A DNA stretch of 64,000 nucleotides from Methanosarcina horonobensis HB-1 = JCM 15518 (lineage in GTDB: Archaea > Halobacteriota > Methanosarcinia > Methanosarcinales > Methanosarcinaceae): NCBI RefSeq assembly GCF_000970285.1, contig NZ_CP009516.1, forward strand, positions 4,443,036 through 4,507,035, written 5' to 3'. Numbering within the stretch: position 1 is the first letter of the stretch; each line of letters opens with the position of its first letter. The position numbers and the translations under genes were made by a program. Positions 40,455 through 49,246 of this stretch are shown in pieces. Under the pieces are notes generated by a model that saw only the letters and a program-made list of their open reading frames with translations, ran no database searches and was not told the DNA's origin.

Positions 40455-41315
40455 ATGCGGCGACAGGAAATGAACGGATTCGAAATTTATAAGAAAATGG
40501 ACGATGACGCTCAGGCAGTACATAGGTCAAGACTTCTAACAGAGATACTTCTATCGTTAAACGAAGAAAGCAGAAAGCTTTCCCAGTTATGCGAAATTAC
40601 CGGGAGCACGTCCCAGGCACTAATTCCAAAGCTCAGGAGACTGGAAGCAGATCATTTGATAGAAACAAAAGAACGCGAATATTTCCTGACACCGGCAGGA
40701 AAAATTGTGGCTTCAGGAATAGCTGACTCTTTTGTAATATTTTGGGCGATTAATAAATTTAAGCATTTCTGGTTGAGACATTACCTCGAAGAAATTCCCA
40801 GTCCTCTGTTAAAAGAAATAGGATGTCTTCACGAGTCTGAAATCCTCAAGGATCGAGGCATGAAAATCCTTAATGTTTACAACAACCAGTTAGAAATGAT
40901 TAAAGAAGCAGACCATATATATGGTATATCGTCTGTGGTAACCGAAGGATATGCTGATTCTATCTCTGAAAGAGTGAAAGAAGGAATCCCTGTTGAGCTT
41001 ATAGTTTCTCTTCACGTTGCAGAAGAATTGAAGCGATCACCTTACGTAAAAAAACTAGCCACATTGAAAGGTTATAAGAATTTTAAGTTAATGCTTATGA
41101 ACGAAGATATTAAAGTGGGACTTATTGTTACGGATAAACGTCTTTCTCTGAATCTGTACAAAAAAGAAGGTATTGAGTACGACATAAGCACAGGCCTGTT
41201 TAGTTCTGACTCGAAAGCTATCGAATGGGGAGAGAGGCTTTTCTGGTATTGTAAAGGGAAAACAGATTTCACAAAATTTCAATGGCGTAAAACTTGTCAG
41301 AGAATACCTGGATAA
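40455..41315 (+). CDS. Winged-helix transcriptional regulator with FilR1-type domain
   Basis: A 286-residue regulator of a family expanded in Methanosarcina. Residues 25-90 form an ArsR-like winged helix (LLTEILLSLNEESRKLSQLCEITGSTSQALIPKLRRLEADHLI) with wing KEREYFLTPAGK. The C-terminal half (about 130-275) is the FilR1/DUF1724-like sensor domain (YGISSVVTEGYADSISERVKEGIPVELIVS). The ATG at 40455 is used; an ATG at 40470 is possible. It is the only plus-strand gene in the surface-protein island, divergent from the peptidase and convergent with 41316, and may control one or both. Confidence 0.8.
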   Translation: MRRQEMNGFEIYKKMDDDAQAVHRSRLLTEILLSLNEESRKLSQLCEITGSTSQALIPKLRRLEADHLIETKEREYFLTPAGKIVASGIADSFVIFWAINKFKHFWLRHYLEEIPSPLLKEIGCLHESEILKDRGMKILNVYNNQLEMIKEADHIYGISSVVTEGYADSISERVKEGIPVELIVSLHVAEELKRSPYVKKLATLKGYKNFKLMLMNEDIKVGLIVTDKRLSLNLYKKEGIEYDISTGLFSSDSKAIEWGERLFWYCKGKTDFTKFQWRKTCQRIPG

Positions 41316-41756
41316 TCATCTTCTAAAACCATTTCTATCTCTACCAGTTTCTATCTTTACCATTGTCGTTATTGGATACCTGTTTTCCCAATCTATAACT
41401 ATGATAGCTGTGCTCCAACGATGTAAAGGTATTGAAACATTTGCTTCTTCAGTTCCATTATCCAGTGTAGTCCTGAATGTATACTCTTTCATATTAACAG
41501 AATGTAGAAGACTAGACGGCTTTGCCTCATAAATCGTTTCGTTTGGATGCAGCCTGTATGATTCTTTGAATATGGAACTGTTATGCGAGTCCAATACTTC
41601 TACAGTTACTTCATGGGCCTTTGTATCGTTATTTCTGATTTCAAAAAAATCAGGTAAGGCTGGACCGCCTGCAAGAAGCATCAACGCATAATAGCCCACA
41701 ATTGCAACTACGGGTATGATCAGCAAGAGAAAAAGTATTTTTTTAAGACTTTGCAT
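41316..41756 (-). CDS. Small membrane-anchored extracellular protein
   Basis: 146 residues, no family recognised. An N-terminal membrane helix (ILFLLLIIPVVAIVGYYALMLLA) is followed by a beta-rich outer domain (FFEIRNNDTKAHEVTVEVLDSHNSS ... YTFRTTLDNGTEEANVSIPL) with several N-glycosylation sequons, resembling a small immunoglobulin-like or DUF-type cell-surface domain. Ends one base from the convergent regulator gene. A decayed copy of the shared leader element lies upstream. Confidence 0.6.
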   Translation of the reverse strand: MQSLKKILFLLLIIPVVAIVGYYALMLLAGGPALPDFFEIRNNDTKAHEVTVEVLDSHNSSIFKESYRLHPNETIYEAKPSSLLHSVNMKEYTFRTTLDNGTEEANVSIPLHRWSTAIIVIDWENRYPITTMVKIETGRDRNGFRR

Positions 41757-42231
41757 TTAAAATCCCTTCTATTATAGAAGAAGATTTGATATCTCCTTCA
41801 AAATCTCCAAAAGGAGTACTCCTACTCCAAACCCTTTACTATTTATCTATTTCACTTCTGACTATTTCCTGGAAAGCTAGGATCAGGCAAGTTTTAATTA
41901 TTCACAAAGTTAACATAAACCCATGCCTCGGACAAGATATGGATCAGGATCAAATACACTCTGGAAGTCGTTTGAACTATATAAACTGTTTTTCTAACAC
42001 ATTCTATATAAATTATAAAGTTTTTAGTCAGATTGCCAGACAATTCATGCTTAATTTATGACTGTATATTTCAATAGTAATACTTCATATGACAGATTGT
42101 ATGATACTTGAATGGAAGCATAGTGTGTCTATGGCTGCTGTCAGTATTTTCGAGGAGAGGAAAAAGCACCTAAAGATTTATAAAGGGCTTTTCTCCTGAA
42201 AACCGCGTTTCGGATCACGCCGGATCACGTC
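41757..42231. other. Intergenic region with leader element copy 3
   Basis: About 475 bp. The left part holds leader element copy 3 (41870-42012). The right part has a 22-codon open stretch (plus strand, from 42130) with no family and a direct repeat CGGATCACGCCGGATCACG near 42208. No supported gene. Confidence 0.4.
41870..42012 (-). promoter_or_regulatory. Leader element copy 3, decayed
   Basis: The plus-strand view shows TCTATATAAA (42003-42012), the core CTCTGGAAGTCGTTTGAACT, and GGATCAGGCAAG, all in the same order as in copy 2. The TATA-to-TGAACT distance (25 bp) is nearly the same as in copy 2 (23 bp). The hairpin is weak and the short ORF is interrupted by stops, so the RNA part has decayed while the promoter spacing persists. 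It lies upstream of the membrane protein at 41316-41756. Confidence 0.5.
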
Positions 42232-42630
42232 TTAAGTGTCATCTTCTAAAACTTCTTTAATTACAGTTTTTGTAGTCCATTCAGGCAACTCGTCAACCTT
42301 TTCAATAGATATCACCGTCCCGTTTGGAGTGTCAACAGTTATCATGCAAAATTCTCCACCGGTCATTTGTGAATAAGTTGATGTTACAGACCCGTTCAGT
42401 GAGTCAGCTTCCCTGTAGAGGTTTTCCAGAGAGTCATCCGGTCCGATGGTTTTTAATGTACCATTTTGCATTTCAACAGTTATTTCGTGGACATACCAGC
42501 CGTTAATCCGAATATATCCTATAGACTCCCCAGTTTCATTGAAAATTGCACCTGCACCTGAATAGTTCCCTTTTGTCAGGTTTTGAAAACCGCTATCATT
42601 AGCATATAAAGGAGGTGTTAAGAATAGCAT
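42232..42630 (-). CDS. Hypothetical secreted protein
   Basis: 132 residues, family not recognised. It starts with only a short hydrophobic stretch (MLFLTPPLYANDSG) that looks like the end of a signal peptide, so it may be truncated or start elsewhere. The rest is a soluble beta-rich domain with a repeated motif type (ITVEMQNGTLKTIGPDDS and ITVDTPNGTVISIEKVDE). The ATG comes 2 bp after the stop of the DUF3160 pseudogene and after AAGGTG, so it was probably the last gene of that transcript. Confidence 0.55.
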   Translation of the reverse strand: MLFLTPPLYANDSGFQNLTKGNYSGAGAIFNETGESIGYIRINGWYVHEITVEMQNGTLKTIGPDDSLENLYREADSLNGSVTSTYSQMTGGEFCMITVDTPNGTVISIEKVDELPEWTTKTVIKEVLEDDT

Positions 42631-42632
42631 CT

Positions 42633-45021
42633 TTACACCTTAAAAGACTCAACCCATTCCGGTCTTTCAGGAGGGTTATTGTTCAGCATTATCCTCCATT
42701 CTTCATCAGTCAACCTTTTTCCTGAAGGCTGCCAGAATTCATAATAACTCATTACAGGACCTGCTCCAAGAACGATCCTGCCGTCAGGCTGTTTATAAGC
42801 CACTACTATCAGATCCAGTTTTCCGGTCCCTTCTTCCAAAACGCTCCCCGAATTTGTATAGACATCTGCAACCATAACAGAGCTCTGGGCGTCACCATCG
42901 ATGTCCTCAAGCATCGGAGCTATGTTCTGGTCGAAATTTCTAATGAGTTCATACTCTTCATCCGTCAGCTCTTTGTTTTCAAGTTCTTTAATAGAGATTT
43001 CCAGTAGTTTTTCAAGAGTGTTTTCAAGAGTTGAAAAATCGTTATCCGACTGCTCATCAAGTACTTTCATTTCGGCCAGCCCGGAATGTGCCATTTTTGT
43101 AAGAGCAAGCATCCTGGCATAGAATTCGGGAACCGGCTCCACATATCCTTGAACCGGTTTCTCCTCAGGCGGCACGTAGGGAGCACCTGTAAAGTAAGCC
43201 TGCTTTGCATAGAGGATAGTATCATGCCTTAGCTCGGCCCAGGAGGCAAGGGCGGTGTTAAGCTGCTTATCTTCCCAGGCTTCGGTCTGCATAAAAGTAG
43301 GATAACCCGCCGGATAACTTACAAGGAGAGGCTTTAAAGCATACAATTGAGCCCAGTAGAGATTTTTATTCCAATCATCTTCATTAAGAGCTCCAAATTC
43401 ATATTCAAGAGATCGATAGCGCACTTTATAATCTTCGTTTTCGGAAATGCTCAGGTTTATAAGATGTTCTCTGGCTCTTTCAGAACCGAGAAGATACATT
43501 ATATTCAGAGCAGGAGTACCGAGCTTATGGAGAATATAGGAGTCTGGGACGTATCGTTGACCCATGAACCTGAAACCTTTTGTAGCATCAAGAGTTTCGT
43601 TTTCAGTTTCGGAACTGCAAGAATTATTTTCCCTGTTCCGCCATAGATTTTCGGACCTTCATATTTTTCCAGTTCCACTTTCAGTGCCGTGAGAGTTTCG
43701 TTGTCGAAGCTTACTCTTTCTCTATCGTCCCCAAAAACAGCATCAAGAGCTTCTGCATATTCATAGGGCCCAAGGTCATCGGAAAAACCAACATAGAAAG
43801 CTGTTACATCGTAGATTCGATCCCATCTGGCCCGGAGGTTTTCGTCCCTGTCAAAATGGTCAGAAATTAAAAGGGCCTGAAAAGTCTGAACTCTTGCTTT
43901 CTTATCTAATTCTTCCAATGCTGAGCTTTCTGTCATTGATTCTTCTGTTGTTGATTCTTCTGCTGTTGATTCTTCTGCAGTAATCATGCCTGACCGGAGC
44001 AGCATACTTATTCTACCGTGCCACATCATGGCCTTGAAGTAGTTCATCAGTTTTTCAGAGGATGTGTAGTGCCCTCTTGGGACGTACTGAGAGTAATCTT
44101 CTTGATACAGGAAAATCGGGGAGGTCTCAAAACCTTCGTGAGCTTCTATCAAAGCGAGTTCAGCTTCAACGTTTTCTTTTACAAATGAAGGGACTTCAAA
44201 GCTATGTTTTTCGGAACCCTGATCCTCTGTAGATTTGGCTTCGATCCTGTTTGGATCTGATTTCCCTTCAAGCAAACTAAGAGCAACTGCAAAATATGCA
44301 ACATTTCTTCTTGCAGCTTCTGTTACTTCTTCATCTGAATTGTTTTCTTTTGCCTCGTTATAGTCCTCTATGGAAGCTTCAAGAAAAGCTTTGTCAAGTT
44401 CCCAGAGCTTATCGTAAAACTCCTCTTCCTCGATTCTCTTTAAAGTCTCATCAAACTGGATATGGTAGAGATGAAGAAGAGAATCCGTTGTGACGAAGAT
44501 CGGGACACCAGCCACTTTAAGGCTCCTGTAAGTCGCATTTACCTGCTCCGCTTTAAATCGATTATTAGTAACATCATTTTCAATTACAACAAACCCATTT
44601 TTGTACAGTAAGTTCCTGTTTTCGTTTATAAGGGGAATCTGTTGAGTGAAAAGATAATAATTCTCAAGCTCCGAAGCCTTTAGAGGCAAAGAATAAGCGG
44701 GGACATCAGCCTCAAACTGCAGGTTTTCTTTGCTGTAATATCTGGAAAAGGAGCTTTCCTTTTCAATTTCAAGGGTATTGCTCTTTTCAAAAAATTCTCT
44801 ACAGGAACAGTTTCCCAGGTATTGTTAAACGAAACACCCAGTCTATCGGTCATTTCTTTCTGGCGTGTTTCTGTAACAGGGTCGCTATTGCTGGCGTTCA
44901 GGTTATCAGCCATTTCTTCCAATTCGGTTTCTTTTACTGTCCCGCTGCTGTCAATGCAGCCGGACCCAGAAACAAGTGTTATCGCCAGCAGGAAGATAAC
45001 CATCAATGCATTTATTTTCAA
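42633..45021 (-). pseudogene. DUF3160 lipoprotein gene, copy A, with two frameshifts
   Basis: Tandem paralogue of the intact gene at 45108-47402, aligning end to end. The 5' part (45021 to about 44790) keeps the lipoprotein signal (VSGSGC) and starts with TTG as copy B does. Frame is lost at a run of six A on the plus strand (44789-44794), where copy B has one base more; the protein resumes at residues equivalent to PAYSLPLKASELENY. It is lost again near 43615, where copy B has GGAACCTGCAAG and this copy GGAACTGCAAG. The three pieces together cover the whole family domain up to ERPEWVESF. A small EEST-type repeat (about 43920-43980) is unique to this copy. Either a pseudogene or, for the homopolymer site, a base-calling problem. 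Confidence 0.8.
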
Positions 45022-45107
45022 GTGAAATCCCTCACATCTTGATTTTGATTTTAGTAAACAGGCTCAAAAAAGAAAGTGAAAAAAGAAGCTACTGAGAATA
45101 GTATCTT

Positions 45108-47402
45108 TTATCCCCTAAAGGATTCAACCCATTCCGGCCTTTCAGGAGGGTTATTGTTCAGCATTATCCTCCATTCTTCATCAGTCAATCGTTCTCCTGA
45201 AGGCTGCCAGAATTCATAATAACTCATTACAGGACCTGCTCCAAGCACGATCCTGCCGTCAGGCTGTTTGTACGCTACTACTATCAGGTCCAGTTTCCCT
45301 GTCCCTTCTTCCAGAACACTTCCTCCCGGACCTGTATAAACATCTGCAACCAGAGTGGACATCTGGGACTTTATATCCACATTCTCAAGCATTGGGGATA
45401 TATTCTGATCGAAATTTCTTATGAACTCATACTCTTCATCCGTAAGCTCTTTGTTTTCAAGTTCTTTAATTGAGATTTCCAGCAGCCTTTCAAGGGTGTT
45501 TTCAAGAGTTGAAAAGTCTTTATCCGACTGCTCATCAAGCACTTCCATTTTAGCAAGCCCGCTATGTGCCATTTTTGTAAGAGCAATCATCCTAGCATAG
45601 AACTCAGGCACTGGCTCCACATAACCCTCCACAGGCTTTTCTTCCGGAATTTGGACAGAACCTGTGAAGTAGGCCTGCTTTGCATAGAGAATAGTATCAT
45701 GCCTGAGTTCTGTCCAGGAAGCAAGAGCTGTATTAAGCTGTTTATCTTCCCAGGCTTCGGTCTGCATGAAGGTAGGATAACCTTCTGGATAGCTTACAAG
45801 AAGGGGCTTTAAGGTGTATAATTGAGCCCAGTAAAGGTCTTTGTTCCAGTCTTCTTCATCAAAAGCTCCAAATTCTTTTTCCAGAGATAGGTGGCTATTT
45901 TTATGTTCTTCACTTTCAGAAATACCCATGTTTTTCAGGTGCTCTCTGGCCCTTTCAGAACCGAGAAGATCCATGATGTTCAGGGCAGGAGTACCGAGCT
46001 TATGGAGAACATAGGAATCAGGGATGTAGCGTTGACCCATGAACCTGAAACCTTTTGTAGCATCAAGAGTTTTGTTTTCAGTTTCGGAACCTGCAAGAAT
46101 TATTTTCCCTGTCCCGCCGTAGATTTTCGGACTTTTATATATTTCCAGCTCGGTTTTCAGTTCTGCCAGGCTTTCATTATTGAAACTCACTCCATACCTA
46201 TTCCCCCCAAAGACAGTATCCAGAACTTTTGCGTATTCATAGGGCCCGAGATCGTCGGAAAAACCGACATAGAAAGCCGTTACCTCGTAAATTCTATCCC
46301 ACCTGTCTCTGAGGCCTTTGTCCCTGTCAAAATGGTCAGAAATTAAAAAGGCCTGAATAGTCTGAATTTTTGCTTCCTTTTCCGGGTCTTCTGAAGAAAT
46401 CATTTCCGGCTGAAGTAGCATACTGATTCTGCCGTGCCACATCATAGCCATAAAATAGTTCTTCAGTTTCTCAGAGTGAGTGTAATGTCCCCTTGGGGTG
46501 TACTGAGAGTAATCTTCTCCGTACTTGAAAATTGGAGATATTCCTCCCTCCTGTTCCTCTATCAGGTGCAGTTCAGTGTCTACATCTATTTTTACAAAAG
46601 AAGGAATTTCAAAACTGTATTTTTTTGCTTCCTGAGAATCGAATAGTGCAATTTCCCCAAAATTCTCCCATGATTGCCCTATCTGGTCGGATTTCGGTTC
46701 AAGAAGGCTCAAAGCAACCGCAAAATATGCTACATTTCTTCTTGCAGCTTCTTTTTCTAGTCCTGATGCACTGTCATAATCCTCTACGGAGGCTTCAAGG
46801 AGAGCTTTGTCAAGTTTCCACAGCTCATCGTAAAATTTCCCTGATTCCGCCCTTTTTAGCGTCTCATCAAACTGGATGTGATAAAGGTGAAGAAGAGAAT
46901 CAGACGTAATGAAAATAGGAACATCAGCCACTTTCAGGTCTCTGTAAGTATCATTTACCCGTGTGTTCCCTGCTCCGGGCAGGTTTTCAATAGCCCGATT
47001 TTCAATTACAACAAACCCATTTTTGTACAGCAAATTCCTGCTTTCGTTCGTCAGGGGAATATTTTGGATGAAATCACCATAGTTTGAAATTTCGGATGCC
47101 TCAAGAGGTAAAGAATAAGTGGGAACGGAAGCTCCAAACTGTAGATTTTCTTTACTGTAATATCCAGAAAAAGAGCTTTGCTTTTCAAGTTCAATAGTAT
47201 TGCTCTTTTCGGAGAAATTTTCAACAGGTGAAGGGGCAGAGGTGTCATAGAAAAAGGTATCATTGGATATATTATCCAGGTTATCTGTAATCCCTTCCAT
47301 GCCGGTTTCTTTAACTGGTTCACTACTGCTGTCAATGCAGCCTGATCCAAATATCAATGAAACCATCAGTAAAAAAATAACTATCAATTCACTTATTTTC
47401 AA
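45108..47402 (-). CDS. DUF3160 family surface lipoprotein, copy B
   Basis: 764 residues. Signal peptide with lipobox (FLLMVSLIFGSGC, Cys22), a Ser/Glu-rich linker to about residue 90, then the DUF3160 domain to the end: ESRNLLYKNGFVVIEN, FITSDSLLHLYHIQFDETL near 165, MMWHGRISMLLQPEM near 318, SERAREHLKN, WAQLYTLKPLL and the C-terminal VLGAGPVMSYYEFWQP. The function of the family is unknown; it is common on the surface of Methanosarcina and some bacteria. The start is a TTG preceded by GTGAGGAA. Codon and motif identity with copy A shows a recent tandem duplication. Confidence 0.85.
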   Translation of the reverse strand: MKISELIVIFLLMVSLIFGSGCIDSSSEPVKETGMEGITDNLDNISNDTFFYDTSAPSPVENFSEKSNTIELEKQSSFSGYYSKENLQFGASVPTYSLPLEASEISNYGDFIQNIPLTNESRNLLYKNGFVVIENRAIENLPGAGNTRVNDTYRDLKVADVPIFITSDSLLHLYHIQFDETLKRAESGKFYDELWKLDKALLEASVEDYDSASGLEKEAARRNVAYFAVALSLLEPKSDQIGQSWENFGEIALFDSQEAKKYSFEIPSFVKIDVDTELHLIEEQEGGISPIFKYGEDYSQYTPRGHYTHSEKLKNYFMAMMWHGRISMLLQPEMISSEDPEKEAKIQTIQAFLISDHFDRDKGLRDRWDRIYEVTAFYVGFSDDLGPYEYAKVLDTVFGGNRYGVSFNNESLAELKTELEIYKSPKIYGGTGKIILAGSETENKTLDATKGFRFMGQRYIPDSYVLHKLGTPALNIMDLLGSERAREHLKNMGISESEEHKNSHLSLEKEFGAFDEEDWNKDLYWAQLYTLKPLLVSYPEGYPTFMQTEAWEDKQLNTALASWTELRHDTILYAKQAYFTGSVQIPEEKPVEGYVEPVPEFYARMIALTKMAHSGLAKMEVLDEQSDKDFSTLENTLERLLEISIKELENKELTDEEYEFIRNFDQNISPMLENVDIKSQMSTLVADVYTGPGGSVLEEGTGKLDLIVVAYKQPDGRIVLGAGPVMSYYEFWQPSGERLTDEEWRIMLNNNPPERPEWVESFRG

Positions 47403-47504
47403 GTCGGATTCCTCACATTTTGATTTTAAAAGGCAAATTCATAAAAATAAAAATTAAATAATAAGAAAATTCAGGCAAGATATAACAATTAGAGAGTAAC
47501 AGGA

Positions 47505-47672
47505 CTAATTTTTTAATATAATTACTCCGAAAATTAACAATAATGTTGCACATAACCCAATTGCTACAACATGGTTGATGTCCTCTATTGGAAATGCAGT
47601 GATTTTTCTGTCGTTTACTTGAGTAGAGAAATTTAATGTAGAATTTTCTAATCCACCACTACTGCCTGAAAC
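47505..47672 (-). other. Open-frame extension beyond the in-frame UAG (readthrough region)
   Basis: 55 sense codons continue in frame after the UAG at 47673-47675, ending at a second UAG (47505-47507). They encode a Ser/Gly/Asn linker (VSGSSGGLENSTLNFSTQVN) and a C-terminal membrane helix (VVAIGLCATLLLIFGVIIL) with a KN tail, the expected anchor for this class of surface protein. If the second UAG were also decoded, 16 more residues follow to a TAA at 47454. Confidence 0.6.
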
Positions 47673-48653
47673 CTAGCTGAAGGACTGAAAATGTGAATCG
47701 TCATAAAGGTAATCAAAACGGACCATGCCTTTCTTGTTGTAGAACACAACGGAAACACCATCAAGACCGGCTTTAATCGCATGTTCTTTCATAATATTGC
47801 AAATTTCGTTAAGTTTATTCTTTGAATAAACCGTTTCCTCTTCTTTATAATAAAGTTCTATTGGAAAAACTTCATCCATCATCTCTGAACCGTAGGAAAT
47901 TATCGGCCCTTCAGGGTAGAAGTATGGCTTTATTTCATCAAGAGAACTATTTTTTATAACTTGTAAGGATGAAGAATTAGACAAATAATAGTAAAGCACC
48001 GGAAATTCAACATCTGTCAGTTGAACAACGTTCCTGCCAAATGTAGAATTACTTTCAGGAAAATAGAACATTGCCGGTTTATTCCAGAGACAAAACATAA
48101 CCGGGACTTCATCAAGTCCGGCTTTAATCGCGTTATTTTTTACAATGTTGTAGATTTCTTTTAACTCATTTTCTGAATAGATAGTTCTACTACCTTCATA
48201 ATCATAGAGTTTAATCAAGAAATACCCGGGCATAGGACCGGATCCGTAATCGACTATCGGACCATCAGGATAGAGGTAAGGCTTTACTTCAAAAATAGAA
48301 CTGTCTCTTACATCCTGCAGGGTTGAACTGAACTCAGCCAGCTGAGAGGTGTTTTTAATTTCCGGAACACTTCCATACGCTTTTAGCACACTGGGGTCGT
48401 ATATCTTACTTTCAGGATCAGTACAGTTTTTAAGAGATTCTTTACTTAACTTTGAGAGCAGGGAGATTATTTCCTCCGGGTTATCGTGCCAGGAATAGTA
48501 TGGCACATTATACATGGGTATTTCTGACCAGTGAATTGTTTTCTCTGTAATTTCATCCTGGTCAGGTAAATAGAAACTATCTGCAAGTGCAGGTTCTGAA
48601 AGCAGGATTAGAACCAAAAAAACAATAAGTAGTCTTAATGGTTTTCTACTCAT
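47673..48653 (-). CDS. Secreted protein with internal duplication, ended or interrupted by UAG
   Basis: 326 residues up to the UAG; family not recognised. The signal peptide is LLIVFLVLILLSEPALA. Two homologous modules follow, at about residues 115-205 and 238-310. Both read KPYxYPxGPIxxYGSxxM, then a YSxNxLxEIxNIxKxxAIKAGLDxVxVxF segment. A domain duplication is therefore clear. Every other intact gene in the window whose stop I checked ends in TAA or TGA; here UAG is followed by an in-frame anchor. In Methanosarcina UAG can be read as pyrrolysine. The alternative is a nonsense mutation that turned an anchored protein into a secreted one. Leader element copy 2 lies upstream. Confidence 0.75.
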   Translation of the reverse strand: MSRKPLRLLIVFLVLILLSEPALADSFYLPDQDEITEKTIHWSEIPMYNVPYYSWHDNPEEIISLLSKLSKESLKNCTDPESKIYDPSVLKAYGSVPEIKNTSQLAEFSSTLQDVRDSSIFEVKPYLYPDGPIVDYGSGPMPGYFLIKLYDYEGSRTIYSENELKEIYNIVKNNAIKAGLDEVPVMFCLWNKPAMFYFPESNSTFGRNVVQLTDVEFPVLYYYLSNSSSLQVIKNSSLDEIKPYFYPEGPIISYGSEMMDEVFPIELYYKEEETVYSKNKLNEICNIMKEHAIKAGLDGVSVVFYNKKGMVRFDYLYDDSHFQSFS

Positions 48654-48796
48654 ATTATCACCAAGATTCCCCTGAAATTGAAAAAGTACGAAAGTAACTA
48701 TTCAAATTTACAAAACTCCTCCACCAGTAGTCCCTATGCTTCAATAATCATCCTTAGTTCCGTAATTCCTGTTTACCATGCCTTTGACTCTATCCT

Positions 48797-48853
48797 TTAC
48801 TCCAGAGGCAGGATCATGCAAGCCTTAAGAACCCTCAAAACCGGCATAGCCAT
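48797..48853 (-). CDS. Short upstream ORF, second copy of the leader peptide candidate
   Basis: Eighteen residues, MAMPVLRVLKACMILPLE, or sixteen from the second ATG (48847). It matches the peptide of copy 1 over its whole length, with mostly synonymous or conservative changes. The ribosome-binding site is weaker than in copy 1. Function unknown. Confidence 0.4.
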   Translation of the reverse strand: MAMPVLRVLKACMILPLE

Positions 48854-48933
48854 GTCTCTGAAAAGTGGAGTTCAGGTGAGTCTGGAAAGTATATTTGAAC
48901 TCCATAATTGATTTTTAACAGACTCTATATAAA
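48797..48933 (-). promoter_or_regulatory. Leader element copy 2: TATA box, 5' hairpin and short ORF
   Basis: Plus-strand view: TCTATATAAA (48924-48933) is a strong TATA box on the minus strand; TGAACTCCA (48896-48904) pairs with TGGAGTTCA (48866-48874) over 9 bp around the core ACTTTCCAGA; and an ORF runs from ATG 48853 to TAA 48797. The hairpin begins 20 bp after the TATA box, so it would form at the very 5' end of the RNA. The downstream gene starts 144 bp after the short ORF. Confidence 0.6.
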
Positions 48934-49246
48934 TTTTCTAGCCAGATCATCAAACTGACATTTTTTCGTATTCTTTTAAAGTACGAAATTATTTCCTGAT
49001 CTTCGATTGTTCGAGACTATGGACAGAAAACTTATAAGGCTATAGTTACTGCAGGTGTTTTTGACAGTGCAAAAAAAGAAATTTCATGAGTCTACAACTA
49101 TTTACATCGAAATTCAAGCAAACTCATCTGAATCAAACGACTACGTGCCGGATTATCTTTAATAGGATTAAAAAAGTAATTTGCGGCGGAAAGTACATGA
49201 TCAGAGTAAGTTATGAAAATCAAAGCCGCAATTGTACGTATTTCCT

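Larger units (their letters stand above)
48654..49246. other. Intergenic region with leader element copy 2
   Basis: About 590 bp. The left 280 bp is the leader of the UAG-containing gene, including the element at 48797-48933; the right part, downstream of chorismate synthase, is AT-rich without a supported gene. Confidence 0.5.

Noticed and set aside
47505-47507. Second UAG of the surface protein as a further pyrrolysine codon
   Set aside because: It comes right after a complete membrane anchor, and only 16 unremarkable codons follow before TAA; a true stop is simpler.
37152-48653. Insertion sequence or prophage as the origin of the island
   Set aside because: No transposase, integrase, phage gene or terminal inverted repeats were found; the proteins are typical Methanosarcina surface families.
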